Shown piece by piece: positions 8,219-16,207 of a stretch of DNA of 41,628 nt. This DNA is from an uncultured Eubacteriales bacterium (lineage in GTDB: Bacteria > Bacillota > Clostridia > Tissierellales > Peptoniphilaceae). Numbering within the stretch: position 1 is the first letter of the stretch; every line of letters starts with the position of its first letter. The notes beneath the pieces were generated by a model. It was not told the DNA's origin and made no database searches. It saw only the letters and a list, made by a program, of their open reading frames with translations. The stretch covers positions 1 through 41,628 of the forward strand of contig CABTXP010000008.1 of NCBI GenBank assembly GCA_902488815.1, written 5' to 3'. The translations under genes were made by a program, and so were the position numbers.

Positions 8219-9994
8219 CTATTTAAATATTTCATCCAAGTTTGTGTCCATGTAAACATTGTACCTGTTTAGTGAAAACATACTTTGGGGCAAACCCTTT
8301 ATCAAGTAATTACTTCCCTCTTCAGTAGTAAAGGTCTTGGTGATGCCCGCCTCTCTAACCAATACGTCGGAAAGGTCGTCGTGTACTCCCAATGGGTATG
8401 CCATTGAATCAATGTTTATGCCGAGGCCTGTGAAGTAGTTTAAAGTGGTTGCAAAGTCATTTTTAATATACTCAATGTAGTGACCTTCGCTCTCTCCTTC
8501 AAGCCTTAAAATATTTTCTCTCAGATTTTCTTCAAGCTTCGGCGACTGATGTATGTCGTAGCCATGAGTGCCAAATTCCACCACCCCCGACTCGAACATT
8601 TCTTTAATCTCATCTTCGCTGTAGTGAGGAATAATTTTTTCTCCCGTGTCCTTGTATGTGTCCTTGCCAATCGAATGGCCTATGGGAAAATAAACTGCAG
8701 TGTAGCCGTACTCTTTAAGTAGAGGATAGACAATGTTGTAGTTTGACAAATATCCGTCGTCAAAGGTAAGCATAACTGATTTGTCGGGAATACTTTCGCC
8801 CCTTAAGACATAGCCTTCCATTTCTTTAAGTGTGAGACACTTGTAACCTCTATCTCTAATCTTGTCAAAGAGCTCAACCAACTTCTCTCTGTCTATCTTT
8901 GCATAGTTGTCCGGGCTTTCACACACCTCGTGAAGCATTAAGACCTTTACTTCCGTGTCAAATTTCTTTTCTACAGGTGTTTTAATTTTATAGTCCGACC
9001 CTTGGGCGACATAGGTGCCGAAGTCGTCCGGCATATAAAAGTCCTTGCCGTAAATTTTATTTATCATCATATCTCCCACGGCATTTCTATAGTGAGCCGT
9101 GTCGTAGAAAAAGCGCGGGTCTTTTGAAATTGAAGTGTAAGTAAAGTCATAGAAGCCCGTTATCTCCGTGAGCCTTCTCATAAATTCTTCCGTCTCTTGA
9201 GGCGAGTAGGCCTTGTAAGCACTTTCATACAATGGATACATTAATACCTTGTATGAGATGCCCTTTTCCTTTAGAAAATTCAAACACTCTTCAAAGTCAC
9301 GGAAAAATTCATCCATGTACTTTAATTTAATTTGAGGCTTTTCATATTGATAGTCCGGATATTTCTCCAAGTAAGTCTTTAAGGCTCCAATACCTTCCAC
9401 GTCTCTCACTCTCTTGTCGTAGTTCCCCGACTCCGGAATAAAGACGTCAAAGACCTTAGGCGTATAAGTTTTTTCGCCGTAGGATCTTCTCATGTCATTT
9501 ACATAGAGAGGGTCGGCAAAGAGGTACTTTGTATAGAATGACGCCTTTGACTTCCCCGTCACTTCAGGCTTCATCATGTAGTGAATGTCACTTTCCCCCG
9601 TATCGTATTCTTCCGCAAAAGAAAATGTAATAGGGAGAACTATCTCTTTTACATTGTAATTATTTACAATATATTTTGCAGTATCAAGGACGTCCTTCAT
9701 GTCCGCTCCGTAGTAGAATAAGTTGTAAAACTTCTCTCCCGTTACTTCATCCAAGGTCTCTTTAACCAAGGCACTTGAGCCTGAAGAGCCTAAGACATAG
9801 GCATTGTAGTCCTCGTGATGCTTTTGTAAGTATGAAATTTTTGCAGTTCTGGGATTTCTCGTCATGGCATATGAGTACCATGTATCCTTTGCAAAAGCTC
9901 CGAAGGGATTTGCAAAGTAATTAACACCTGCGACAAGAGCTACAACTGTAATGCATGCGAGAAATATTATTAAAACTTGTCTTCTTGTTTTCAT
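8219..9994 (-). CDS. SGNH (DltD/AlgJ-like) domain fused to PgaB-type polysaccharide deacetylase
   Basis: This is a 591-residue membrane-anchored, extracytoplasmic protein. Residues 6-24 form a signal anchor. Residues about 60-320 look like an SGNH esterase or acyltransferase module: a GSSGSS nucleophile block at 69-74 (Ser70/71) and a DTAH block at 298-301 (Asp298, His301), as in DltD, AlgJ and AlgX. Residues about 348-591 are a NodB-type deacetylase: TFDDGY at 410-415, then His477 and His482 spaced by five, as in the poly-N-acetylglucosamine deacetylases PgaB/IcaB, and AYPLG at 532-536. The start overlaps the acyltransferase stop by one base (TAATG). It is last in a four-gene Dlt-like operon. 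The substrate is unknown; a hexosamine-containing surface glycan is my inference. Confidence 0.85.
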   Translation of the reverse strand: MKTRRQVLIIFLACITVVALVAGVNYFANPFGAFAKDTWYSYAMTRNPRTAKISYLQKHHEDYNAYVLGSSGSSALVKETLDEVTGEKFYNLFYYGADMKDVLDTAKYIVNNYNVKEIVLPITFSFAEEYDTGESDIHYMMKPEVTGKSKASFYTKYLFADPLYVNDMRRSYGEKTYTPKVFDVFIPESGNYDKRVRDVEGIGALKTYLEKYPDYQYEKPQIKLKYMDEFFRDFEECLNFLKEKGISYKVLMYPLYESAYKAYSPQETEEFMRRLTEITGFYDFTYTSISKDPRFFYDTAHYRNAVGDMMINKIYGKDFYMPDDFGTYVAQGSDYKIKTPVEKKFDTEVKVLMLHEVCESPDNYAKIDREKLVELFDKIRDRGYKCLTLKEMEGYVLRGESIPDKSVMLTFDDGYLSNYNIVYPLLKEYGYTAVYFPIGHSIGKDTYKDTGEKIIPHYSEDEIKEMFESGVVEFGTHGYDIHQSPKLEENLRENILRLEGESEGHYIEYIKNDFATTLNYFTGLGINIDSMAYPLGVHDDLSDVLVREAGITKTFTTEEGSNYLIKGLPQSMFSLNRYNVYMDTNLDEIFK

Positions 9995-11505
9995 TAATAT
10001 TTTTGATATACAAATTCCATCTTAGTTATATCTCCACCGATTATTCCAAAGACCAATGTAAGTCCAAGGACAATAACCAAGAGGAGATAGAGAGATAAAG
10101 GTTTTAACCTCTCCAACTTTTGGAAAAAGTCTCCTTCCCTTTCCTTATAATATGCGGCAAAAATCATGACCAAAACTCCCGCTCCTACAACAAGGTATCC
10201 CACCTTGGTCATTGCCATGGCGGAGTAGAAATTCCGGAGGAAGTTTTCGCCGAAGAAATTGCCTGCAGTATACTTAATCATTTGCCAAAGTTCTTTTGCA
10301 GTGTCCGCCTTTGAAAAATAACGGCCCACAGTTGTTATAAGTGAAACCCAAATGATTTTAAACACATACTTTATATTTTCAGAAATTTTCAGCTTTTCAT
10401 CTACAGAGTTTCGCACTCCTTCAAGTATCAGTGATAGTGAAATAACCACACCGTAGTATAGACCGAATAGAAGCGAAATAACTCTGGCGCCGTGCCAAGC
10501 ACCGATTAATATATAGACAACTAATGTTGAGATTAAAAGTGTAAAGATTTTGCCGTACTTGGCGCCGAATTTCTTACGAGACTTTCTGTTGATCTTGGTA
10601 AAAGTCTTGGAAAGGCTCATGGGATAAAAGACATACTCTCTCATAAATGCACCCAAGGTCATGTGCCATCTGCGCCAATATTCCGCAACGGAGTCTGCCA
10701 AGTATGGGCTGTTAAAGTTCTCTGAAAGTTCAATGCCCAAAATTTTTGAAAAGCCTCTTACAATGTCAATACCTCCTGAGAAGTCGGCATAAATTTGAAT
10801 TCCGAATACAAACATGGCAAGAAACAACACGCTTCCTTGATAAGAAGTATAGTTTGACACCACATTTGATATAGGCTCGACCAATCTGTCGGCAACAACG
10901 GTTTTTTTCATAAGACCGAAAATAATTAAATAAAGACCGCGACTTAAATTTTGCCAACTGAAGTCCTTCTCAGCGTAAAGCGTCTTTGATAGGTCGTCAT
11001 ACTTGTCAATAGGTCCTTGCAAAAAGGCCGGGAAATATGCGACAAAGGATGCGAACTTTAAAAAATTCTTTTGCGCCTTATACTTGCTTCTATAAATGTC
11101 TACCAAGTATGAAACGGCTTTGAAAGTATAAAAAGAAATCCCCAAGGGAGCAACAATGGATTTAAAATCAAAGGTAAAATTTCCGAAGAGATTTAAAAGC
11201 CCTAAGTATTTTAATCCGAAGAGGATGCCGAAATTAATTAAAAGGCCCAAGATGAGATATTTTTTAGATTTAATCTTGCCTTGTTTCTTGCCTTCAGCCT
11301 CAATTACGGACTCTATTTTTGCCCCAAGCAAATAGATACTTATTGTAGTTATGACAATGTATACTACCGCATATTTTTCCAAGTAGTAGTAGAGAGCATA
11401 ACTTACAATAAGAGTTAAAAGCCATTGGGATTTTTTAAAAATTGTATAGTATAAAATAGTAAAAATAATTATTCCTACAAGAACGTAGGGATTTTGCAAA
11501 TTCAA
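9994..11505 (-). CDS. MBOAT-family O-acyltransferase (DltB/AlgI-like)
   Basis: This is a 503-residue polytopic membrane protein that should move an acyl or aminoacyl group from the carrier protein across the membrane onto an extracellular acceptor. It has the MBOAT hallmarks: YWRRWHMTLGAFMREYVFYPM at about 276-296 (His281) and the invariant histidine in GAWHGA (His338), plus about ten or more hydrophobic segments. The WRRWH block is closer to AlgI-type proteins than to what I recall of DltB, so D-alanine transfer is not certain. It starts three bases after the carrier-protein stop and overlaps the next gene by one base. Confidence 0.9.
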   Translation of the reverse strand: MNLQNPYVLVGIIIFTILYYTIFKKSQWLLTLIVSYALYYYLEKYAVVYIVITTISIYLLGAKIESVIEAEGKKQGKIKSKKYLILGLLINFGILFGLKYLGLLNLFGNFTFDFKSIVAPLGISFYTFKAVSYLVDIYRSKYKAQKNFLKFASFVAYFPAFLQGPIDKYDDLSKTLYAEKDFSWQNLSRGLYLIIFGLMKKTVVADRLVEPISNVVSNYTSYQGSVLFLAMFVFGIQIYADFSGGIDIVRGFSKILGIELSENFNSPYLADSVAEYWRRWHMTLGAFMREYVFYPMSLSKTFTKINRKSRKKFGAKYGKIFTLLISTLVVYILIGAWHGARVISLLFGLYYGVVISLSLILEGVRNSVDEKLKISENIKYVFKIIWVSLITTVGRYFSKADTAKELWQMIKYTAGNFFGENFLRNFYSAMAMTKVGYLVVGAGVLVMIFAAYYKEREGDFFQKLERLKPLSLYLLLVIVLGLTLVFGIIGGDITKMEFVYQKY

Positions 11506-11508
11506 AAA

Positions 11509-11751
11509 TTATTCACCTAAAAATTCTTCAACTAAAGAAAGTATTTTTTCCGGAGTCTCAAAATTTTCCGGCAAAATTTCTTCTACGCCAATTTCAATTT
11601 CAAACTCTTCGTTTAACTCCAATATTAGGGAAACAGTGTCAAAGGAATCAATGATACCTGAATCTAAAAGTTCAGTGTCTCCATCAATGTCTTCAGCTCC
11701 CATTGGAGAAACTTCTTTAATAATTTCAATAATCTTTTCTAAATTTTTCAT
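11509..11751 (-). CDS. Acyl/aminoacyl carrier protein (DltC-like)
   Basis: This is an 80-residue acidic helical carrier protein. The phosphopantetheine site is Ser36 in GIIDSFDTVS, where DSF replaces the more common DSL. The surrounding LLDSGIIDSF...LILELNEEFEIEI pattern is typical of DltC and related stand-alone carriers. It should be loaded by the adenylation enzyme encoded just upstream, with which it shares an ATGA overlap, and unloaded by the MBOAT enzyme encoded just downstream. The gene order here (A, C, B, D-like) differs from the canonical dltA-B-C-D. Confidence 0.92.
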   Translation of the reverse strand: MKNLEKIIEIIKEVSPMGAEDIDGDTELLDSGIIDSFDTVSLILELNEEFEIEIGVEEILPENFETPEKILSLVEEFLGE

Positions 11752-13211
11752 AGCAGCTCCTTTAGTTTATTTCTATCCACCTTTTGATTTCTGTTAAGTG
11801 GCAATTCATCTAATTTAATAATTTCCTTTGGCATAAAGTGTCGTGGAAGTTTTGCCCTCATTTCTTTTAAAAGCTCTCGCTCTCCCGCACTACCTTGATA
11901 GAAAAGTACCAGCTTTTCCTTTTCTTTGTCAAAGACTACACCGGATATATCTACACCTGAAAGAGAGTTGACGCCGTTTTCAATTTCGCCAAGCTCAATT
12001 CTATAGCCTTGGTGTTTAACTTGGTAGTCGTTTCTGCCTTTAAAGTACACATTGCCCTTCTCGTCTCTTAAAGCTCTGTCTCCCGTGTTGTAAATAATTT
12101 CGGGATAACTTTTGTTTAAAGGATTTTGGATAAAGGCATCCCTCGTCTTCTTCTCATCTCCGTAGTAGCCAAGGGCAAGTCCCGCACCTGAAAGGTATAG
12201 GTCGCCCTCTTCATTTGCCTTGCAGAGATCAAAGTCCTCGTCAAAGATAAAGACTCTGCCGCCCTTAACTTCTTTACCTGCAGGGATTTCCGACAAGTCC
12301 TCCTTCTCATCAATCTCGTGATAGAGGACGTTAAAGGAATACTCCGTAGGCGCATAGAGGTTGTAATACCTTGCCTCAACATTGTCCATCCAAAACCTTA
12401 TTGTCTTCTCAGGCATTACTTCTCCTGAAAACATTACGGTCTTAACTGTGGGTATTTTATCATATGAAAAAACTTTAAAGTTTTCCATAAGTCTCAGGGC
12501 AAAAGTCGACCATATAAGTGTATCCCCCTTAAATTTATTTATCAAGTCGATAATCTTCTTGGGAAACATAAAGTACTTCGTCGGTATAAGGCCGATTGTA
12601 GAGGTGTTATACAGTGCAAGGTAAACCGACTTTAATGAACTGTCAAATTCAAAGCTCACTTGGTTTGCAAAAATATTCTCTTCGTTAAAATCAAAGTCAG
12701 CATTAAAGTTTTCGCACATTGAGATTATACTGCCGTGAGATTTTAATACAAGTTTAGGTACACCGGTTGAGCCTGAAGTGAAGAGTCCAAGTGCAGGGTC
12801 ACTTGCTATAGTGTGAGATGTCGAGTCAAAGTCTTCAAACTCCCTCTTTAAAATTTCTTCCTTTATGTTTAAATAGCCCTTGTCATTTGCAACAGTAGTG
12901 ACTATGCCTCCAATGGATGTGTTGTTTAAAATGGTGTTCATTCTATCTTCCGGCACTTTGTAATTTACAGGCACATAAAATCCGCCCAATGAGAGGATAC
13001 CCATAAATATAAAGAGGTCGAACTCATTGTCGTCTATTAAAACCAATATGGGCTTTGTAAGGTCAAAATTATTTTCACTTATGACATTTGCCGCTTTTAT
13101 GGAATTTTCGTAATACTCATTGTAAGTATAGCTCCTGTCCTCTGTAAGTATTGCAACTTTATCGGGACAAGTGTCTTTAGCTTTTTTTAATAAATCAAAT
13201 AAACTGTTCAT
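11748..13211 (-). CDS. Amino acid adenylation enzyme (DltA-like carrier-protein ligase)
   Basis: This enzyme should activate a small acid or amino acid as the adenylate and load it on the carrier protein. In the 487-residue form chosen here, the core A3 loop LFTSGSTGVPK lies at about 143-153, the A5 segment YNLYAPTE at about 283-290, the A7-A8 region includes YNTGDRALRD and GRNDYQVKHQGYRIELGEIE, and the A10 lysine is Lys477 in NRNQKVDR. YAPTE replaces the usual YGPTE. An upstream in-frame ATG at 13265 sits on the T-tract of the queT terminator and adds 18 unrelated residues, so I reject it. The ATG at 13211 lies six bases after TATAAT, which suggests a leaderless mRNA. D-alanine is plausible as substrate but not shown. 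Confidence 0.88.
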   Translation of the reverse strand: MNSLFDLLKKAKDTCPDKVAILTEDRSYTYNEYYENSIKAANVISENNFDLTKPILVLIDDNEFDLFIFMGILSLGGFYVPVNYKVPEDRMNTILNNTSIGGIVTTVANDKGYLNIKEEILKREFEDFDSTSHTIASDPALGLFTSGSTGVPKLVLKSHGSIISMCENFNADFDFNEENIFANQVSFEFDSSLKSVYLALYNTSTIGLIPTKYFMFPKKIIDLINKFKGDTLIWSTFALRLMENFKVFSYDKIPTVKTVMFSGEVMPEKTIRFWMDNVEARYYNLYAPTEYSFNVLYHEIDEKEDLSEIPAGKEVKGGRVFIFDEDFDLCKANEEGDLYLSGAGLALGYYGDEKKTRDAFIQNPLNKSYPEIIYNTGDRALRDEKGNVYFKGRNDYQVKHQGYRIELGEIENGVNSLSGVDISGVVFDKEKEKLVLFYQGSAGERELLKEMRAKLPRHFMPKEIIKLDELPLNRNQKVDRNKLKELL

Positions 13212-13217
13212 ACCACT

Positions 13218-13246
13218 ATTATAGCTTAGGCGAGAAAATTTCAAAA
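13218..13246 (-). promoter_or_regulatory. Promoter of the Dlt-like operon (leaderless start likely)
   Basis: TATAAT lies at 13218-13223 on the minus strand. A -35 candidate is TTGAAA at 13239-13244 (15-base spacer) or TTTTGA at 13241-13246 (17-base spacer). Initiation about seven bases downstream would fall on the A of the ATG at 13211. No Shine-Dalgarno sequence precedes that ATG. Confidence 0.6.
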
Positions 13247-13265
13247 CTTTTTTGTCCCAATGCAT

Positions 13266-13289
13266 TAAAAAACTCAGGTCGCCCTGAGT
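13266..13289 (-). terminator. Terminator of queT
   Basis: On the minus strand ACTCAGG and CCTGAGT pair around a GCGA loop, followed by six T. It begins two bases after the queT stop codon. Confidence 0.9.
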
Positions 13290-13290
13290 C

Positions 13291-13746
13291 TTATGAATTT
13301 TCTATTAACTTTTTTAAATTTGTCTTGTTTATTATATACGTTGCAAGAACCATAATGATTAAAGTCGATGCCGCCACGGATAAAACCGTTAGGAAAAACG
13401 GCGCCTGAACTATATACTTAAGCTCAGCTGCAACTAATATACCTGCCGTTATTGAATAGACGCAACAGTTAATGTAGTTATTCTTAATGTACTTACTTGC
13501 CGTATAAGTAATTATTGCGCAGAGAAGTCCTACCGCCATGTCAATAGGTCCGAGAGGCGAATAAATATTTGCAAGTCCTCCCCCTACTATTAAGGCCGAC
13601 ACATACCTCCTATTAAAGAAAGGTACTACCGCAAGGGCCTCTCCTACTCTAAACTGAATTGCCATAAATCCTATAGGATTTAAAGAAATTGCCAAGACAT
13701 AAATTGCAACCAATATTGCATTTTTTGCCAAATCTTCAATCTTCAA
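13291..13746 (-). CDS. queT: QueT family queuosine-precursor ECF transporter S component
   Basis: This is a 151-residue membrane protein that should bind a queuosine precursor (preQ0, preQ1 or queuine) for import with the shared ECF ATPase and T subunits, which are not encoded here. It has about five hydrophobic segments and the family-type stretch FRVGEALAVVPFFNRRY near residues 32-48. The start is TTG, seven bases after AAGGAGG. That AAGGAGG is the 3' end of a preQ1-I riboswitch, which independently supports the assignment. A complementary gene, queH, lies 27 kb away in the window. Confidence 0.88.
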   Translation of the reverse strand: MKIEDLAKNAILVAIYVLAISLNPIGFMAIQFRVGEALAVVPFFNRRYVSALIVGGGLANIYSPLGPIDMAVGLLCAIITYTASKYIKNNYINCCVYSITAGILVAAELKYIVQAPFFLTVLSVAASTLIIMVLATYIINKTNLKKLIENS

Positions 13747-13753
13747 TTGTATT

Positions 13754-13792
13754 CCTCCTTAGTTTTTTTAATTGGGATTTCGCGAACCAATA
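13754..13792 (-). promoter_or_regulatory. preQ1-I riboswitch controlling queT translation
   Basis: The minus-strand RNA has a P1 stem ATTGG/CCAAT, a TTCGCGAAATCC loop, an A-rich segment TTAAAAAAACTAAGG and then GG. This matches the small class I preQ1 aptamer as I know it. The loop cytosines can pair with the 3' AAGG, which is also the queT ribosome site (13754-13760), so ligand binding should block translation. A candidate promoter lies upstream: TTGAAA (13830-13835), 17 bases, then TAAGAT (13807-13812). Confidence 0.87.
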
Positions 13793-13831
13793 TAAACACG
13801 AGGAACATCTTATAAGATTTGGACTTTAATT

Positions 13832-15517
13832 TCAATCTTTAAATAGTGTAATTGTAAATTTTGTGCCCTTGCCCGGGTCACTCTCTACTGAAATATTCCC
13901 CTTAAGGACATTTATTATATGCTTAACTATTGAAAGGCCGAGACCTGTGCCCCCGTTTTGTTTTGAGCGGGACTTGTCCACAGTATAAAACCTTTCAAAT
14001 ATTCTGGGAATCTCTTCTCTTTTTATGCCGATGCCCTGATCTTCTACGGAGATTAACATTTTATCTTTTTCATCTTCAATTTTTATTTTTACAACCTTGT
14101 CATCGTTGGAATACTTAATTGAATTTGAAACCAAATTAAATAGCATTTCATATATTAAAGTATTTGCGGAAATTATTTCCCCTTCTCCTTCAATTTCTAT
14201 GTCTATATTCTTTTTCTTAGCTTCAAAGGACAAACTGTCCGCAACATCTTCGGCAACTTTTCTCACATTTACATTTTCTTTTAAGACAATGTTCTCTTCA
14301 TTAAGCTTTGAAAGGCTTAAAAGTTCTTCAATGAGTTGCAAAAGTCTTGAGGACTCTTTGTAAATCATTCCAGAAAATTCTTTTATGTCTTTTTCATCTG
14401 TGACCATGTCGCTTTTAATCATTTCGGCAAAGCCCATTATACTTGTGAGCGGCGATTTTAATTCGTGACTTACATTGGATGTAAATTCGCTCCTTATTAT
14501 TTCCGCTTCTACTTCCTTGGTCACTTCCATTATGAGAAGTATTGCCCCTACATCTTTTACCTGGGAAGGGTTTATATATATTTTGTAATACTTTTTAATG
14601 CCTTCTTTTCCCTTGTCAATGAGAACGCTGCTGCCTGTCTTTTCATTAAATACTTTGTCAATGGCTTTAAGGACTTCTTCATCTCTTGTAAGAGCCAAAA
14701 TACTTTGACCTTCAATTTTATCTACCGGCGAGTCGAAGTATCTCTTGCCGCTTTCGTTAATTGAAATAATGTTCTTGTCCCTGTCAATTAACAAAAGTCC
14801 TTCTTTCATTGAATTTAAAACTTCCTGAGTCTTGTCTCTGTCAATTTTTATCTCTTCATACTGAGATTTTATTAAATCATTTTGAGATTTTATTCTTCTC
14901 ACAAAGGGTTTTAGCTCGTCATAGACGGCAATTTCCTTCAAGTCGTCTATATTTTCTCCCGCTTCTTCCAATGGCTTTACAATTTTATCCGTGCTGTGCT
15001 TTGACATAATTAGGGAAATAATCAAAATTATAATTAATATGCCAAGGTCGTAGGGCAGTATTTCTATAAAGCCGCCAAAGGCGTTTTTGCTCTCCCGAGA
15101 CACTCTTATTATTGTGCCGTCATCCAATCTTTTTGCACTGTAGTAAGTAGTGTTGCCCAAGGTTTCGGACTTTCTCTTTGCGGAGCCTTCTCCCGTTGCT
15201 ATGGCTTGTTCGATCTCTTCTCTATTTAAATGATTTTCCAAGTCCTCCTTGTCTTTTCTGTTTTCAAAGAGAACTTTGCCGTCGGAATCAATGTAAGTTA
15301 TACGCATTTCCGGCAGCTCCGACACATAGCCCTTTAAGTACTCTATATTATCTCCCGGTTCGTTTAAGCTGTAGGCAAGAGCTGTGGATCTCATTGTAAT
15401 TTCTTTTTTTGCTTCCCTTGTGTAGAAATTGTAATAGACAAATAGAGAGAGAACATTTGTGAGAATTAATGTAATTATTCCTAAAAAATAAAGTCTTCTG
15501 TTAATCTTCTTTCTCAT
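13832..15517 (-). CDS. phoR: Phosphate-sensing histidine kinase (PhoR type)
   Basis: This is a 561-residue membrane sensor kinase. Residues about 8-31 and 153-172 are membrane helices bracketing an extracellular domain. Next come a HAMP-like linker, a PAS domain (about 228-335), the HisKA box FTSNVSHELKSPLTS with His351, and a HATPase domain with the N-box NLVSNSIKYSND, the GIGI box and GGTGLGLSIVKHI. It starts directly at the stop of the response regulator gene and is last in the pstB-phoU-phoP-phoR operon, which points to phosphate signalling. I see no strong terminator behind it, so some transcripts may run on into queT. Confidence 0.88.
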   Translation of the reverse strand: MRKKINRRLYFLGIITLILTNVLSLFVYYNFYTREAKKEITMRSTALAYSLNEPGDNIEYLKGYVSELPEMRITYIDSDGKVLFENRKDKEDLENHLNREEIEQAIATGEGSAKRKSETLGNTTYYSAKRLDDGTIIRVSRESKNAFGGFIEILPYDLGILIIILIISLIMSKHSTDKIVKPLEEAGENIDDLKEIAVYDELKPFVRRIKSQNDLIKSQYEEIKIDRDKTQEVLNSMKEGLLLIDRDKNIISINESGKRYFDSPVDKIEGQSILALTRDEEVLKAIDKVFNEKTGSSVLIDKGKEGIKKYYKIYINPSQVKDVGAILLIMEVTKEVEAEIIRSEFTSNVSHELKSPLTSIMGFAEMIKSDMVTDEKDIKEFSGMIYKESSRLLQLIEELLSLSKLNEENIVLKENVNVRKVAEDVADSLSFEAKKKNIDIEIEGEGEIISANTLIYEMLFNLVSNSIKYSNDDKVVKIKIEDEKDKMLISVEDQGIGIKREEIPRIFERFYTVDKSRSKQNGGTGLGLSIVKHIINVLKGNISVESDPGKGTKFTITLFKD

Positions 15518-16198
15518 TTATTCACCGCTGTCAATTTTGTATCCCACGCCTCTAACCGTCTTTATTAAATAGTCTTTGGCGCCTAATTTATCTCTCAAGG
15601 TCTTTATGTGCATGTCAACTGTACGAGACTCTCCTTCAAAGTCGAAGCCCCACACGTTTTGCATAATTTTTTCTCTGGAAAGTACAATCTTTTTATTTTG
15701 AAGCATGTACTTTAAAAGTTCATACTCCTTGTAAGTAAGGACCGTCTCTTCGCCATCTACAAAAACTTTTCGCAAGTCGTCATTTATCACGATTCCTTCG
15801 TAGGAAATTTCGCTTGTGTTGCTTTCCTTTTTCGCTCTTCTAAGGACGGCTCTTACCCTTGCAATTAACTCCATTACTCCGAAAGGTTTTGTAATATAGT
15901 CGTCGGCTCCCAAGTCCAAGGCACTTACCTTGTCTATCTCGGAGCTTTTTGCCGTAAGCATTATTACGGGAATGTCCTTTGAGTTGAAATTGTTTTTTAA
16001 TCCGGTTAAAATTTCAATGCCGCTTACTTCGGGAAGCATTATGTCAAGTATTACAAGGTCAGGCAGCTCCTTTTCAATAGCTTTTGAAAACTCGTCGTTG
16101 TCTTCAAAGCCTTCAGCTTCATAACCGCTGCTGTTTAAAGCATAAACTATGAGCTTTCTTATGGATTCCATGTCCTCTACTACAAAAACCTTTGTCAT
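15518..16198 (-). CDS. phoP: OmpR/PhoB-family response regulator (PhoP/PhoB)
   Basis: The protein has 226 residues. The receiver domain (1-120) has the acidic pair Glu8/Asp9, phosphoacceptor Asp52 in LVILDIMLPEVSG, a conserved Thr in MLTAKSS and the Lys of YITKPFGV. The C-terminal winged-helix domain (about 130-226) includes the recognition region RTVDMHIKTLRDKLG. It should bind direct repeats when phosphorylated by the kinase encoded next to it. TTTTACA repeats spaced by 11 and 22 bases lie upstream of this operon (17676-17715) and are candidate self-regulatory sites. The gene begins ten bases after phoU ends. Confidence 0.92.
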   Translation of the reverse strand: MTKVFVVEDMESIRKLIVYALNSSGYEAEGFEDNDEFSKAIEKELPDLVILDIMLPEVSGIEILTGLKNNFNSKDIPVIMLTAKSSEIDKVSALDLGADDYITKPFGVMELIARVRAVLRRAKKESNTSEISYEGIVINDDLRKVFVDGEETVLTYKEYELLKYMLQNKKIVLSREKIMQNVWGFDFEGESRTVDMHIKTLRDKLGAKDYLIKTVRGVGYKIDSGE

Positions 16199-16207
16199 TT
16201 CTACTCC

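Noticed and set aside
13212..13265. Upstream ATG extending the adenylation enzyme by 18 residues
   Set aside because: It lies directly on the T-tract of the queT terminator, has no ribosome site, and adds sequence unlike the family's N-terminus.
13807..13818. Perfect palindrome ATCTTATAAGAT as a phoR terminator
   Set aside because: It cannot form a stable stem with a loop and has no T-tract after it; it more likely includes the -10 region of queT.
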